Shown here in pieces: positions 44,807 through 52,632 of a stretch of 64,000 nt of DNA. Source of the DNA: Mesorhizobium sp. M2A.F.Ca.ET.046.03.2.1 (GTDB taxonomy: Bacteria; Pseudomonadota; Alphaproteobacteria; Rhizobiales; Rhizobiaceae). Position 1 is the first letter of the stretch, and each line of letters opens with the position of its first letter. The notes under the pieces were generated by a model. The model did not search any database, was not told the origin of the DNA, and was given only the letters and a program-made list of their open reading frames with translations. Where the stretch lies: the NCBI RefSeq assembly GCF_003952425.1, contig NZ_CP034449.1:1-64000 (forward strand). The letters are read 5' to 3'. Made by a program: the position numbers and the translations under genes.

Positions 44807-45206
44807 GCGATGGACGTATTTTCTCGCCATCTTCCTTGACGAATTCGCACACCGGATTGTCCAGCAGCGGCAGCACAGCTTCCGACGGCCGGCAGAGCCT
44901 CGTGCCCTTGGGCGTCTCGACGATCGGCCGGTTGATGAGGATCGGATGGGCGAGCATGAAATCGATCAGTTCCTCGTCGCTCCATTTCGGGCCGGCGAGA
45001 CCGAGCTCGTCGTAAGGCGTGCCCTTCTCCCGGAGCAACTGGCGGGGTGTGATCCCCATCCCCGCGATCAGTTCGAGCAGCCGCTCGCGGCTCGGCGGCG
45101 TCTTCAGATATTCGATCACCACGGGCTCCTCGCCGCTGGCGCGGATCATGGCGAGCGTGTTGCGCGAGGTGCCGCAAGCGGGATTGTGGTAAATCGTGAC
45201 CGTCAT
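44784..45206 (-). CDS. arsC: Arsenate reductase (glutaredoxin-type)
   Basis: 140 residues. YHNPACGTSRNTLAMI has the catalytic Cys of the glutaredoxin-linked ArsC; the anion-binding Arg residues are in LLREKGTPYDELGL and PILINRPIVETPKGTRL. It reduces arsenate to arsenite, which leaves through the aquaporin encoded just upstream. Start ATG 45206 overlaps the aqpS stop by four bases. Last gene of the arsR-aqpS-arsC operon. Confidence 0.95.
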   Translation of the reverse strand: MTVTIYHNPACGTSRNTLAMIRASGEEPVVIEYLKTPPSRERLLELIAGMGITPRQLLREKGTPYDELGLAGPKWSDEELIDFMLAHPILINRPIVETPKGTRLCRPSEAVLPLLDNPVCEFVKEDGEKIRPSLRASGAS

Positions 45207-45937
45207 GGTTCTGCTTTCAGGGGATGGGATTGCTGAACGGTTTCGGGCTTGAGGAGCCAGCCCATCAGCGCAAGCGCGATCAGGGCGCCTAGCAGCTCGG
45301 CGACGATGAAGCCCGGCAGATCGACCGGCCTGATGCCGGAGAAGCTGTTGGTGAGCGACCGCGCAACGGCAACCGCAGGATTGGCGAAGGACGTGGACGC
45401 GGTGAACCAATAGGCCGCCGTGATATAGAGCCCGACCAGCCACGGCACGGTCCGCCGCTCGAAGCGCAGGCCGGCGAGAATGACGACGACAAGGCCGAAC
45501 GCCGCGACGCCTTCGGAAAACCACTGCGCCGGCCCGGTCCGCGGCTTCGTCGCGACCTCCAGAACCGGCAGGGCGAACATGAGATGCGCGGCGATGGTGC
45601 CGGCGACGCCGCCGGCGAATTGCGCGGCGATATAGGCAGGGAGATCGCGGGCAGGCAGAGACCGGTTGAGGCAGAACACCAGCGAAACCGCGGGATTGAA
45701 ATGCGCGCCGGAGATCGGACCGAGGATGGTGATCAACACCACCAGCATGGCGCCGGTCGCGAGCGTGTTGCCGAGCAGCGCCAGCGCGGTGTCGTGCGTC
45801 AGCGTCTCGGCCATGATGCCGGAACCGACGACCGTCGCCACCAGCAGTCCGGTGCCCAGGGCTTCGGCGACGAACCGGCGCAATGGATCGAAGCCGCTCA
45901 TCGGTTTGCCATGCTGGGCCAAGGGCGCGGCAGTCAT
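45203..45937 (-). CDS. aqpS: Aquaglyceroporin of the arsenic operon (AqpS-like)
   Basis: 244 residues, six helices. The two half-helix motifs are GAHFNPAVSLV and FANPAVAVAR. In Sinorhizobium meliloti a channel in the same position lets internally made arsenite flow out in place of an ArsB or Acr3 pump, and none is present here. Start ATG 45937 overlaps the arsR stop by four bases; an internal Met 12 codons on is an alternative. Confidence 0.92.
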   Translation of the reverse strand: MTAAPLAQHGKPMSGFDPLRRFVAEALGTGLLVATVVGSGIMAETLTHDTALALLGNTLATGAMLVVLITILGPISGAHFNPAVSLVFCLNRSLPARDLPAYIAAQFAGGVAGTIAAHLMFALPVLEVATKPRTGPAQWFSEGVAAFGLVVVILAGLRFERRTVPWLVGLYITAAYWFTASTSFANPAVAVARSLTNSFSGIRPVDLPGFIVAELLGALIALALMGWLLKPETVQQSHPLKAEP

Positions 45938-46284
45938 TGCGTGGTCCCCTCGCCCGGCCGGCAGCAAGGCGCGGCAAGCGCCAGCGCGCAGATCTCCGGG
46001 CGGCCCGAGCAGCAATCCTCCATCAGGAAACGGATCAGGCCGGACAGCGCGTCGTACTCGGCGCTGTAGACGATCGAGCGGGCATCACGCCGCGCGGTGA
46101 CGAGGCCGGACCGTTCCAGTTCCTTGAGGTGGAAGCTGACATTGGAGGGCGAGACCTCCACCTGTTCGGCGAGCGAGCCGGCGGAAATGCCTTCCGGTCC
46201 GGCAACGACCAACAGGCGCAGCAGGCGCAGGCGGGTTTCCTGCGACAGCGCGCCAAAGGCGATCAGGGCTTGACGTTCATCCAC
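45934..46284 (-). CDS. arsR: ArsR-family arsenic-responsive repressor
   Basis: 116 residues. Winged-helix core: FGALSQETRLRLLRLLVVAG, then VEVSPSNVSFHLKELERSGL. The C-terminal cysteines are in MEDCCSGRPEIC and the final APCC, candidate As(III) ligands in a place other than the classic alpha-3 site. Starts with GTG at 46284. Represses its own operon and probably the divergent DUF6428 gene through the 42-base intergenic region. Confidence 0.92.
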   Translation of the reverse strand: MDERQALIAFGALSQETRLRLLRLLVVAGPEGISAGSLAEQVEVSPSNVSFHLKELERSGLVTARRDARSIVYSAEYDALSGLIRFLMEDCCSGRPEICALALAAPCCRPGEGTTQ

Positions 46285-46326
46285 GTTTCGATAATCCTTG
46301 AAATATTGAAATGAGGAATAGCCGAC
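46285..46326. promoter_or_regulatory. ArsR operator/promoter region
   Basis: Only 42 bases separate the divergent arsR and DUF6428 genes. The centre, AATCCTTGAAATATTGAAAT, is AT-rich with repeated TTGAAA/ATTGAAA words, as in ArsR/SmtB sites. Shared control of both genes is inferred. Confidence 0.55.
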
Positions 46327-46848
46327 ATGCTGTCTTCTGACAATCATAAAAACGCCGCCCCGATCGACCCCTCCGACCTGACCATCGGCGACCTGCTGGG
46401 CGCGCTGGCCGACTACAAGGACAGGCCGCTGGTGTTCCGCTATGACGGGCAGACGGTTAAGCCAGGCTATCATGTCACCGAGGTGAAGGCGGGCCAGTTC
46501 TCGGCGCTGGATTGCGAGGCCAATCCGGAATCATGGTCGGAGATCTTCGTCCAGCTATGGGACGTGGACGAAGGCGGGCCGGTCCATATGCCGGCCGGCA
46601 AGTTCGCGGCGATCATCCGCAAGGTCTCGGATCACGTGGCTCTCGACCAGTCGGCGAAGCTGACCTTCGAGGTCAGCGACGGGATCCGCCCGATGGAGCT
46701 GCACCGCGCAGCCCAGCCAAGCGTCGTTGGCGGCGCTATCGAGGTCGTGCTTTCGCCACGGCCAGCGAGCTGCAAGCCGCGTGACCGCTGGCTGAAGGAA
46801 CAGGCGGCCGCTGGCAAGCCGTGCTGCGGAGAGAACAGCTGCTGCTGA
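46327..46848 (+). CDS. DUF6428 family protein, arsenic-operon associated
   Basis: 173 residues. LTIGDLLGALADYKDRPLVF and VKPGYHVTEVKAGQFSALDC are typical of DUF6428, found beside arsR in many rhizobia. The C-terminal CCGENSCC carries four Cys that could bind arsenite or a thiophilic metal. Divergent from arsR and probably induced with it. Exact role unknown. Confidence 0.82.
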   Translation: MLSSDNHKNAAPIDPSDLTIGDLLGALADYKDRPLVFRYDGQTVKPGYHVTEVKAGQFSALDCEANPESWSEIFVQLWDVDEGGPVHMPAGKFAAIIRKVSDHVALDQSAKLTFEVSDGIRPMELHRAAQPSVVGGAIEVVLSPRPASCKPRDRWLKEQAAAGKPCCGENSCC

Positions 46849-46879
46849 CCCGGCGAACGGCGCAGAGCGCCGCCGTGCT

Positions 46880-46969
46880 TTAGAATCTGATCATGCCATT
46901 GTGCTGCAACAAATAGAGGGCCACGAGAATGATAGCGATCAGCGCCACCCAAACGGCTGTCCTGCTCAT
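46880..46969 (-). CDS. 29-aa single-span membrane peptide
   Basis: Reads MSRTAVWVALIAIILVALYL then LQHNGMIRF. One membrane helix with short polar ends. The start is preceded by GGATTCGTGC, a weak site. Tiny proteins of this plan are common and often missed. Convergent with the DUF6428 gene. Confidence 0.5.
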   Translation of the reverse strand: MSRTAVWVALIAIILVALYLLQHNGMIRF

Positions 46970-47083
46970 GCACGAATCCCAATTGATCGGCCCCCATGAA
47001 CGCACGCGCCACGGTTGCGTTCCCGATGTGCCGGGTTGCATGCCGTCCGGACAGGATCAAGTCGCGAATTGCTGAGAACCGCG

Positions 47084-47356
47084 TCAGTCCTTCGGCGCGT
47101 TGCTGTAGAGCGCCACGCCGATGCGGTCGTTGCGCCGCCACCGCACCAAGGCGCGATAGGTCATATCGTCGGCTGGGACCTCGAGCAGGAAGCGTTCCGG
47201 GATCTCCGTATCGGCGGCGACGCGCAACTCCGCGCCCTGCTCGTGCTGATTCCTGACCGAGCAGCCGATCCTGACGGCACCGGCAATGATCGTGGCTTCC
47301 TTGAGCACGAATTCGCGCGCATGAAGACGGCGCTCGGTCTCGGGATAATTGGCCAT
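47084..47356 (-). CDS. PilZ-like domain protein
   Basis: 90 residues. ERRLHAREFVLKEATIIAG supplies the RxxxR-type start; the usual DxSxxG is degenerate (NQHEQGAELRV), followed by MTYRALVRWRRNDRIGVAL, the normal PilZ end. Cyclic-di-GMP binding is uncertain because of the changed motif. Confidence 0.75.
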   Translation of the reverse strand: MANYPETERRLHAREFVLKEATIIAGAVRIGCSVRNQHEQGAELRVAADTEIPERFLLEVPADDMTYRALVRWRRNDRIGVALYSNAPKD

Positions 47357-47496
47357 ATCCGGCGGCTCCTAAGGCAAGGCTCTCCTCGCCACTGGGCAGC
47401 ACCATAGCAGCAAGGCGTTTCCGTTCCGTTAGCGGTTGCTGAAACAGCAGGATTCGTCTGCACCGCGGCCCATTAGCAGAAAAGCTGTTTCCGGCG

Positions 47497-48072
47497 CTAT
47501 CTCGCGCCGGCGACCCCGCTCGCGTGCAGCACCCAGCGGCGGCCGTCGTTGCGGAACTCGGTGAGCGACAGCGGCTCGATGTCGATCTTCCAGACCGAGG
47601 AGAGCGGCGCGCCCAGCACATGCACGATGGCGGCGCGGATCGGCACGGCATGGGTGAGCGCGACGGTGTGGCCGCCCCCCTCGCCGGCCAGCCGCTCCAT
47701 CAGCGCGGCACCCCGCCGGGCGACGGCGGCAAGCGATTCGCCGCCATGGGGTGCGGCGTCCGGATCGGCAAACCAGGCCGCCATGCCTGCCGGGTCCTCG
47801 GCCTGCACCTCCTCGAAGCTTTTGCCGGCCCAGCGCGCGAAATCCTGCTCGGCAAGCAGCGGCTCGACGGTCGCGTCAAGGCCAAGCGCCTCGGCCGTCC
47901 TGCGCGCGGCGAGCGCCGGACTTGTCCAGACGCGGTCGGCCCGGCGCAGCGACGAAGCGATCGCGCCGGCGCGGTCGAAGGCGCTCGGCTCCGGCGCCTC
48001 GTCCGATGGAAAGCGGCCCTTGCGCGCGGCCTGCGTCGCGCCGCTTGCGATCATCGTCAGGCGGGCGAACAT
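47497..48072 (-). CDS. Histidine phosphatase family protein (cobalt/cobalamin locus)
   Basis: 191 residues. The family RHG at the start is degenerate (LTMIASGATQAARKG), while the second half has TSPALAARRTAEAL, LLAEQDFARWAGKSFEEVQ and VALTHAVPIRAAI with the second His. The loss of the nucleophilic His at the start suggests reduced or altered activity. It diverges from the cobalamin riboswitch operon, and similar CobC-like genes occur with cobalt transport genes. Confidence 0.82.
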   Translation of the reverse strand: MFARLTMIASGATQAARKGRFPSDEAPEPSAFDRAGAIASSLRRADRVWTSPALAARRTAEALGLDATVEPLLAEQDFARWAGKSFEEVQAEDPAGMAAWFADPDAAPHGGESLAAVARRGAALMERLAGEGGGHTVALTHAVPIRAAIVHVLGAPLSSVWKIDIEPLSLTEFRNDGRRWVLHASGVAGAR

Positions 48073-48157
48073 CCCAAAACTCCGTGGTCCAGTGAAATTT
48101 CGGCCAGGCGAAGCCGCGTTGGCCATTACATGTCGTTGACAGGCGAACGAAGTGCTG

Positions 48158-48262
48158 ACAAGTGTTTTAGCGCTATACGGGATTGGAAGCCGGTGCGAGT
48201 CCGGCACGGTCGCGCCACTGTGATCGGCACCAGCCGAAAGTCAGGCCTTATCCCGCAGCACA
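48158..48262 (+). promoter_or_regulatory. Cobalamin (B12) riboswitch
   Basis: The conserved core is visible: GGAAGCCGGTGCGAGTCCGG, then CACGGTCGCGCCACTGTGA, then AAGTCAGGCC. These are the B12-box and P-helix hallmarks. It ends about 40 bases before the ATG of cbtB. B12 binding should shut off the cobalt transporter genes downstream. Confidence 0.92.
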
Positions 48263-48300
48263 GTTGGATCAACGGGACGCAGCATCCCACAGGAGGTCAA

Positions 48301-48510
48301 ATGTCCGACACCACTTTCGCCCCGACCTACGGCCCGGTTGCGATTCCCGTCCGCGAGCTTCTGCCCTGGGCAATCTTCGCCGGCCTGATGCTGATGCTGA
48401 TGATCTATTTCGTCGGCGCGGAAGAAGGCGCGACCTCGCTGATCCGCGGCACGATGGTGCATGAATTCGTGCATGACGGCCGCCACCTGCTCGGCTTCCC
48501 CTGCCATTAG
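48301..48510 (+). CDS. cbtB: Cobalt transporter subunit CbtB
   Basis: 69 residues with one membrane helix (LLPWAIFAGLMLMLMIYFVG) and the C-terminal His-rich segment MVHEFVHDGRHLLGFPCH, proposed to bind cobalt. Starts after CAGGAGGTCAA. Directly behind the B12 riboswitch; pairs with CbtA. Confidence 0.93.
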   Translation: MSDTTFAPTYGPVAIPVRELLPWAIFAGLMLMLMIYFVGAEEGATSLIRGTMVHEFVHDGRHLLGFPCH

Positions 48511-48514
48511 GATC

Positions 48515-48534
48515 GGTTCAGCGAAGGCTGAACC
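48515..48534 (+). terminator. Hairpin between cbtB and cbtA
   Basis: GGTTCAGC and GCTGAACC pair around GAAG, five bases after the cbtB stop, followed by TCCTAGGTTTTGG. May attenuate or process the transcript between the two genes. Confidence 0.5.
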
Positions 48535-48555
48535 GTCCTAGGTTTTGGTCTGACG

Positions 48556-48600
48556 CGCAATCCCGGACGGAAAACCGTTGCACACTTTTCCTGGAATTGC
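48556..48600. repeat. Imperfect palindrome, copy 1
   Basis: GCAATCCCGGACGGAAAACCG followed by TTTTCCTGGAATTGC. The ends pair (GCAAT..CC with GGAATTGC). Related copies at 48650 and 49546. Confidence 0.75.
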
Positions 48601-48649
48601 TCTGGAGCGGCTTCGGCATCGCTGATGCCGTTCTGAGATTTGGCCTAAT

Positions 48650-48691
48650 GCAATTCCGGGCGGAAAACGCTCAATTTTTCCGGGAAATTGC
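48650..48691. repeat. Imperfect palindrome, copy 2
   Basis: GCAATTCCGGGCGGAAAACG, then TTTTTCCGGGAAATTGC. Seventeen bases before cbtA. Between copies 1 and 2 lies a small hairpin, CGGCATC-GCT-GATGCCG (48614-48630). Confidence 0.75.
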
Positions 48692-48707
48692 TTGAAGGGA
48701 CTCTGAC

Positions 48708-49448
48708 ATGGTCGGAAAACTTTTGCTGCGCGGCATGCTTGTCGGGCTAGTGGCGGGGATTCTGGCGTTCGCCTTCGCCCGCGTCTATGGCGAGCCGCAG
48801 GTCGACAAGGCGATCGCCTTCGAGGAACAGCAGGCGCAGGCCGCCGGCGAGGCGCCGGAGCCCGAGATGGTCAGCCGCGTCACGCAGGCAGGCATCGGTC
48901 TGGCGACCGGCGTGCTGGTCTATGGCGCGGCGCTTGGCGGGCTGTTCTCGCTGGTCTTCGCCTATGCCTATGGCCGGCTGGGCTCGCTCGGCCCGCGCAG
49001 CACCTCGGCGCTGCTGGCGCTGCTCGGCTTCCTTGCCGTGATCGTGGTTCCGAGCCTCAAATACCCGGCCAACCCGCCCGCGGTCGGCAATCCCGAAACC
49101 ATCGCCTACCGCACCGAACTGTTCTTCATCATGATCGTCATCTCGATCGCCGCGATGGTGGCGGCGGTGGGCCTGGCGCAGCGGCTATGGAGCAAGCTCG
49201 GCGCCTGGAATGCCTCGATCGTCGCTGGGCTCGCCTTCCTCGTCGTCTTCGCGCTGGTGAAGGCGGCGCTGCCCGACATCAACGAAGTGCCGGAGAACTT
49301 CTCGGCGACGGTGCTGTGGCAGTTCCGCGTCGCCTCGCTCGGCATCCAGCTGGTGCTGTGGACCGTCGTCGGGCTCGGCTTCGGCGCGGTTGCCGAGCGC
49401 GTGGTCGCCGTGCGCGACCAGCGCGGCCCCGCCCGCCGCTACGCTTGA
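48708..49448 (+). CDS. cbtA: Cobalt transporter subunit CbtA
   Basis: 246 residues, about six membrane helices. LLLRGMLVGLVAGILAFAFA and VYGEPQVDKAIAFEE are the CbtA start. It forms, with CbtB, the putative cobalt uptake system of B12-producing bacteria. Under control of the riboswitch at 48158, together with cbtB. Confidence 0.93.
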   Translation: MVGKLLLRGMLVGLVAGILAFAFARVYGEPQVDKAIAFEEQQAQAAGEAPEPEMVSRVTQAGIGLATGVLVYGAALGGLFSLVFAYAYGRLGSLGPRSTSALLALLGFLAVIVVPSLKYPANPPAVGNPETIAYRTELFFIMIVISIAAMVAAVGLAQRLWSKLGAWNASIVAGLAFLVVFALVKAALPDINEVPENFSATVLWQFRVASLGIQLVLWTVVGLGFGAVAERVVAVRDQRGPARRYA

Positions 49449-49454
49449 ACTCCC

Positions 49455-50180
49455 ATGCGTTGGCCGCCACGGTTCCGTGCCCTGGCGGCCAAAGCGGCTC
49501 AACGGTCGACACGAGGGCTGAGCCGCTTTGGTCTTCTGTTTTCTCGCAATTCCGGACGGAAAACCGCGGCACAATTTTCCTGGAATTGCTCGGTTGCAGT
49601 GCTGCTCGCCCTGCTGGCGGCAGCCTCGGCGCAGGCGCATAGTGGCTCCTCCGCTCCGCCTCCCCCAGGCATCCAGATCCCCAGCCTAACCCACGGCCAG
49701 ATGGCTGTGATCGCGCGCTATCGTGGCGACATCCTGGATTTTGCCCAACGCCAGACCGTGACCGACCCGACCTTCCGGCGGCTCTACAATCACGGCAATC
49801 TGCAATACACCTACTGCCTCTGGGGCTTGATGCCGGGAAGCCTCGGCGACGAGGAGAGCCCGTTCAACGAATGCAGCCACGCCTATCTCGCCACCGCCAA
49901 GGCGCTGCTCACCTATATGGCGACGATGCCCGCAGCCGAGCGCCAGGCGAAAGTGCTGATTTCCGACATCGACGCCGACATGGTGCGCAGCGGCGCGTCC
50001 TGGATCCTGTGCCAGTTCAGCGGTGAGGCCTTCAGCACCGGCGCGGTGATCGAGCCCAGATGGCGGGACATGGTGTTCCACCTGCCGAGCCTGGCGGTGC
50101 TGCTGGTCACGATGGCGGCGCTCGCCGCCGCAAGTTGGGCGATCTTCCGTCTGCCCTCGCCGCGGGCCGGCACCGTCTAG
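49455..50180 (+). CDS. Secreted membrane-anchored protein of the cbt locus
   Basis: Up to 241 residues. A signal-like segment (VAVLLALLAAASAQAHSGSS), a periplasmic domain (IPSLTHGQMAVIARYRGDIL, then YCLWGLMPGSLGDEESPFNE with conserved Cys) and a C-terminal membrane helix (LAVLLVTMAALAAASWAIF). The ATG at 49455 would read through two hairpins and a repeat element; the GTG at 49599 avoids them but leaves a short signal. So the start is open. Possibly a partner of CbtAB. Confidence 0.65.
   Translation: MRWPPRFRALAAKAAQRSTRGLSRFGLLFSRNSGRKTAAQFSWNCSVAVLLALLAAASAQAHSGSSAPPPPGIQIPSLTHGQMAVIARYRGDILDFAQRQTVTDPTFRRLYNHGNLQYTYCLWGLMPGSLGDEESPFNECSHAYLATAKALLTYMATMPAAERQAKVLISDIDADMVRSGASWILCQFSGEAFSTGAVIEPRWRDMVFHLPSLAVLLVTMAALAAASWAIFRLPSPRAGTV
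49462..49540 (+). terminator. Two hairpins after cbtA
   Basis: GGCCGCCA/TGGCGGCC (49462-49490) and AAAGCGGCTCA/TGAGCCGCTTT (49491-49529), the latter with perfect 11-bp arms and followed by GGTCTTCTGTTTTC. A good candidate for the terminator of the cbtBA transcript. Confidence 0.72.
49546..49589. repeat. Imperfect palindrome, copy 3
   Basis: GCAATTCCGGACGGAAAACCG followed by TTTTCCTGGAATTGC. Same element as at 48556 and 48650. Confidence 0.77.
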
Positions 50181-50317
50181 AACGATTCAGCCGTCGCCTA
50201 GCCGATCGCGTTGGACTCTCAGGCGCTGCTCAACTGACTGAGGCCGGCCGACCTCCTACGACACCAGGCGACGTAACGCGGCTCGTTGCGCCGCGCAGAT
50301 CGTGCCAGGCGGCGCGA

Positions 50318-50950
50318 CTATTTCGAGCGTGCCCCATAGGCGGCAAGGAACGCTTCGACCGAGGCATCGGCGTGGCGCTCAAGGTCGGCTTTCGAGCGCG
50401 GGTTGCTTCCGGTGAACATCGCTTCGTTCATCGGAATCCAAAGCAGCATGCCAAAGAAATGGCTGGCCGCCAAACGGGGATCGCCGGTCTGCAACAAGCC
50501 TCGGCTGGTGAGCTTTTCAAAGCACTCCGCCACCGAGGCAAGCATGCGCTCAAAGCCTTTGTCGTACCAGCTACGGCCAAGCTGCGGCATCCGATCGGCA
50601 TTGGCGATAATCAGACGCCGGAGCTTCAGCAACTCGTCGTTCATCAGCGTCGTGGTCAATCGCCGGGCAAGCTGCTGCAGGCCGCCCTCCAGGAATTTTG
50701 CCTCGGAAAGCAGCATCGTCACGGACTCGACAACGTCGTTGACCTGAGAAGCGGTGGACTCCACGACTTCGGTGAAAAGCGTCTCCTTGTCCGTGAAATG
50801 CTTGTAGACAGTCTGCTTCGAAGCGCTCGCCCTGGTGGCGATCTCCTCCATGCTGGTCCCATCGTAGCCCTTGGCGATGAAGGCGGCGGTCGCCGCCTCG
50901 ATGATCTCACGATCCTTACGGGCCGATCTGGTCTCAACAGCAATTTTCAT
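50318..50950 (-). CDS. TetR-family repressor
   Basis: 210 residues. HTH: EIIEAATAAFIAKGYDGTSM, then IATRASASKQTVYKHFTDKE; helical ligand domain follows (TetR_C_33-like). Divergent from the VOC gene at 51054, with palindromic operator-like sequences between. It likely represses both genes. Confidence 0.92.
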   Translation of the reverse strand: MKIAVETRSARKDREIIEAATAAFIAKGYDGTSMEEIATRASASKQTVYKHFTDKETLFTEVVESTASQVNDVVESVTMLLSEAKFLEGGLQQLARRLTTTLMNDELLKLRRLIIANADRMPQLGRSWYDKGFERMLASVAECFEKLTSRGLLQTGDPRLAASHFFGMLLWIPMNEAMFTGSNPRSKADLERHADASVEAFLAAYGARSK

Positions 50951-50963
50951 AGCGCCCCTCTAT

Positions 50964-51026
50964 CAGTACTAGACGGTACCGTTCCCGTATGATAGCCATC
51001 GAGACAGTACTAGACTGACTAGTACC
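50964..51026. promoter_or_regulatory. Two TetR operator-like sites
   Basis: Site 1 (50964-50980) reads CAGTACTAGACGGTACC. Site 2 (51005-51026) reads CAGTACTAGACTGACTAGTA, containing GTACTAG-ACTGA-CTAGTAC, a perfect 7-bp palindrome. The shared CAGTACTAGAC word in a TetR divergon strongly suggests repressor binding. Confidence 0.78.
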
Positions 51027-51053
51027 CGTCAATGAAACGGAGGTTTCAACCCG

Positions 51054-51458
51054 ATGACCCAAATGCTCTTCCTCAATCTGCCGGTGCGCGATCTGCAGCC
51101 AGCGACCAAGTTTTATCTCGCGATCGGCGGCACGCTCAACCCGCAGTTCTCGAACGACCAGGCCAGCTCGATCATGTTCTCCGATTCGATCGGGGTCATG
51201 TTGCTGACGCACCAGCACTACAGCCAGTTCACAGCCCGTCCGATAGGCGATGCCAAGCGCGAGAGCCAATTGCTGATCGCGCTGACCGTCGACAGCAAGG
51301 ACGCGGTCAACGCGGTCATCGAGAAAGGTGTTGCAGCGGGCGGCCGCGCCGATCCCAACCCGGCACAGGATCTCGGCTTCATGTTCAACCGTCACATAGA
51401 AGACCCGGATGGCAATGTCTGGGAGTTCCTGTGGATGAACCCCGCAGCCATGCAATAG
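51054..51458 (+). CDS. VOC/glyoxalase-like protein
   Basis: 134 residues. Opening MTQMLFLNLPVRDLQPATKF and the closing HIEDPDGNVWEFLWM are typical of the glyoxalase/bleomycin-resistance fold. Under probable TetR control from the palindromic sites just upstream. Substrate unknown; antibiotic or toxic-aldehyde binding is usual in this context. Confidence 0.9.
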   Translation: MTQMLFLNLPVRDLQPATKFYLAIGGTLNPQFSNDQASSIMFSDSIGVMLLTHQHYSQFTARPIGDAKRESQLLIALTVDSKDAVNAVIEKGVAAGGRADPNPAQDLGFMFNRHIEDPDGNVWEFLWMNPAAMQ

Positions 51459-51675
51459 ACCGTCCGTATCGCCCTTTGCCGGGAACGACACCCTGGAAGC
51501 GGCGGGGCACCCGCCCCGTCGCTCCCGTGTTCGGGCCAAGCCCGCCATTGTCCTCGACTTGATATCTCGGTGCATGCCCCTGCGGCCGCCGGTCCGGCTG
51601 GCGCATTGCGGCGAGCTGGCGTAAGCGTCGGCGCCTGCCCAATCCTGGGTGGAATCGCCGCAACCGCCAGCAGCC

Positions 51676-52623
51676 ATGCTCCTTTCCGAAGCCCTTGCCG
51701 TCACCGCCGCCTTGTGCAGCGCGCTGAGCTCCATGTTCCTCAGCGAGCTCAAGGGGCGCGTTCCCCTGCTCCAGCTTGCCCGCTGGCAGATGCTCGCGAC
51801 TTTCGTGATGACCGGCTCTGTGTCGCTGGCGATCGGCGGCTGGCACACGATCGGCGCGAGGGAATTCTGGCTGCTCGCCGGGTCGAGCTTCGCCGGCATC
51901 AGCATCGCCAGCACGACCTATTTCGCCACCATCTATTCGGTCGGCCCGCGGATCACGGCGCTGCTCTTCTCGCTCACCTCGCCCTTCGCGCTGGCGCTCG
52001 GCTATCTGGTGCTCGAGGAAACCATCAGCCGCTGGCAGGCGCTGGGCGTGGCGCTGGTGCTGGCGGGCATCGTGCTTGCCATCGGCATGCCGCGGCGCTT
52101 CCTCAAGCGCGGCGAGCTGGCGCCGGCTATGCCGGTCGTCACCCCTTCCACCGTGCCGGTCAGCACCGTGCCGGGCCCGCCGCTCACCGGCCGCATGGGA
52201 CCAGGCATCGTGCTTGGCGTCACGACAGCGCTCGGCCAGGCGATCGGCACCCTTCTGGCCAGGCCCGCCATGGCGGCCGGCGTCGAGCCGTTCACGGCCA
52301 TGGCGCTGCGTTCCGGCCTCGCCGTCATCCTGTTCATCGCGCTCACGGCAACGCCGTTCGGCAAGGGCAAAAGGGAGGCCGTGCAGTTCGGCACGGTGGG
52401 ACTCGCCGTGCTGTCCGCCTTCGTCGGCACCTCGCTCGGCATGTCCTGCCTGATGGCCGCGTTGCGCACCGGCAATGTCGGCATCATCTCGACGCTGTCC
52501 TCGATGACGCCGGTCATCATCCTGCCGATGGTGTGGCTGCGCAGCGGCCAAAGGCCGACCGCGACCGCCTGGGCCGGCGCGCTGCTGGCCATCGCCGGCA
52601 CGGCGCTGATCAGCGTGAGGTGA
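51676..52623 (+). CDS. EamA/DMT-family transporter
   Basis: 315 residues with about ten membrane helices in two EamA halves: LLSEALAVTAALCSALSSMF, then FALALGYLVLEETISRWQAL, which is the end of the first half. Exports or imports small metabolites; substrate unknown. ATG 51676 fits the family; a GTG at 51649 is in frame. Convergent with the nickel/cobalt efflux gene. Confidence 0.88.
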   Translation: MLLSEALAVTAALCSALSSMFLSELKGRVPLLQLARWQMLATFVMTGSVSLAIGGWHTIGAREFWLLAGSSFAGISIASTTYFATIYSVGPRITALLFSLTSPFALALGYLVLEETISRWQALGVALVLAGIVLAIGMPRRFLKRGELAPAMPVVTPSTVPVSTVPGPPLTGRMGPGIVLGVTTALGQAIGTLLARPAMAAGVEPFTAMALRSGLAVILFIALTATPFGKGKREAVQFGTVGLAVLSAFVGTSLGMSCLMAALRTGNVGIISTLSSMTPVIILPMVWLRSGQRPTATAWAGALLAIAGTALISVR

Positions 52624-52632
52624 CGCGTTCCG

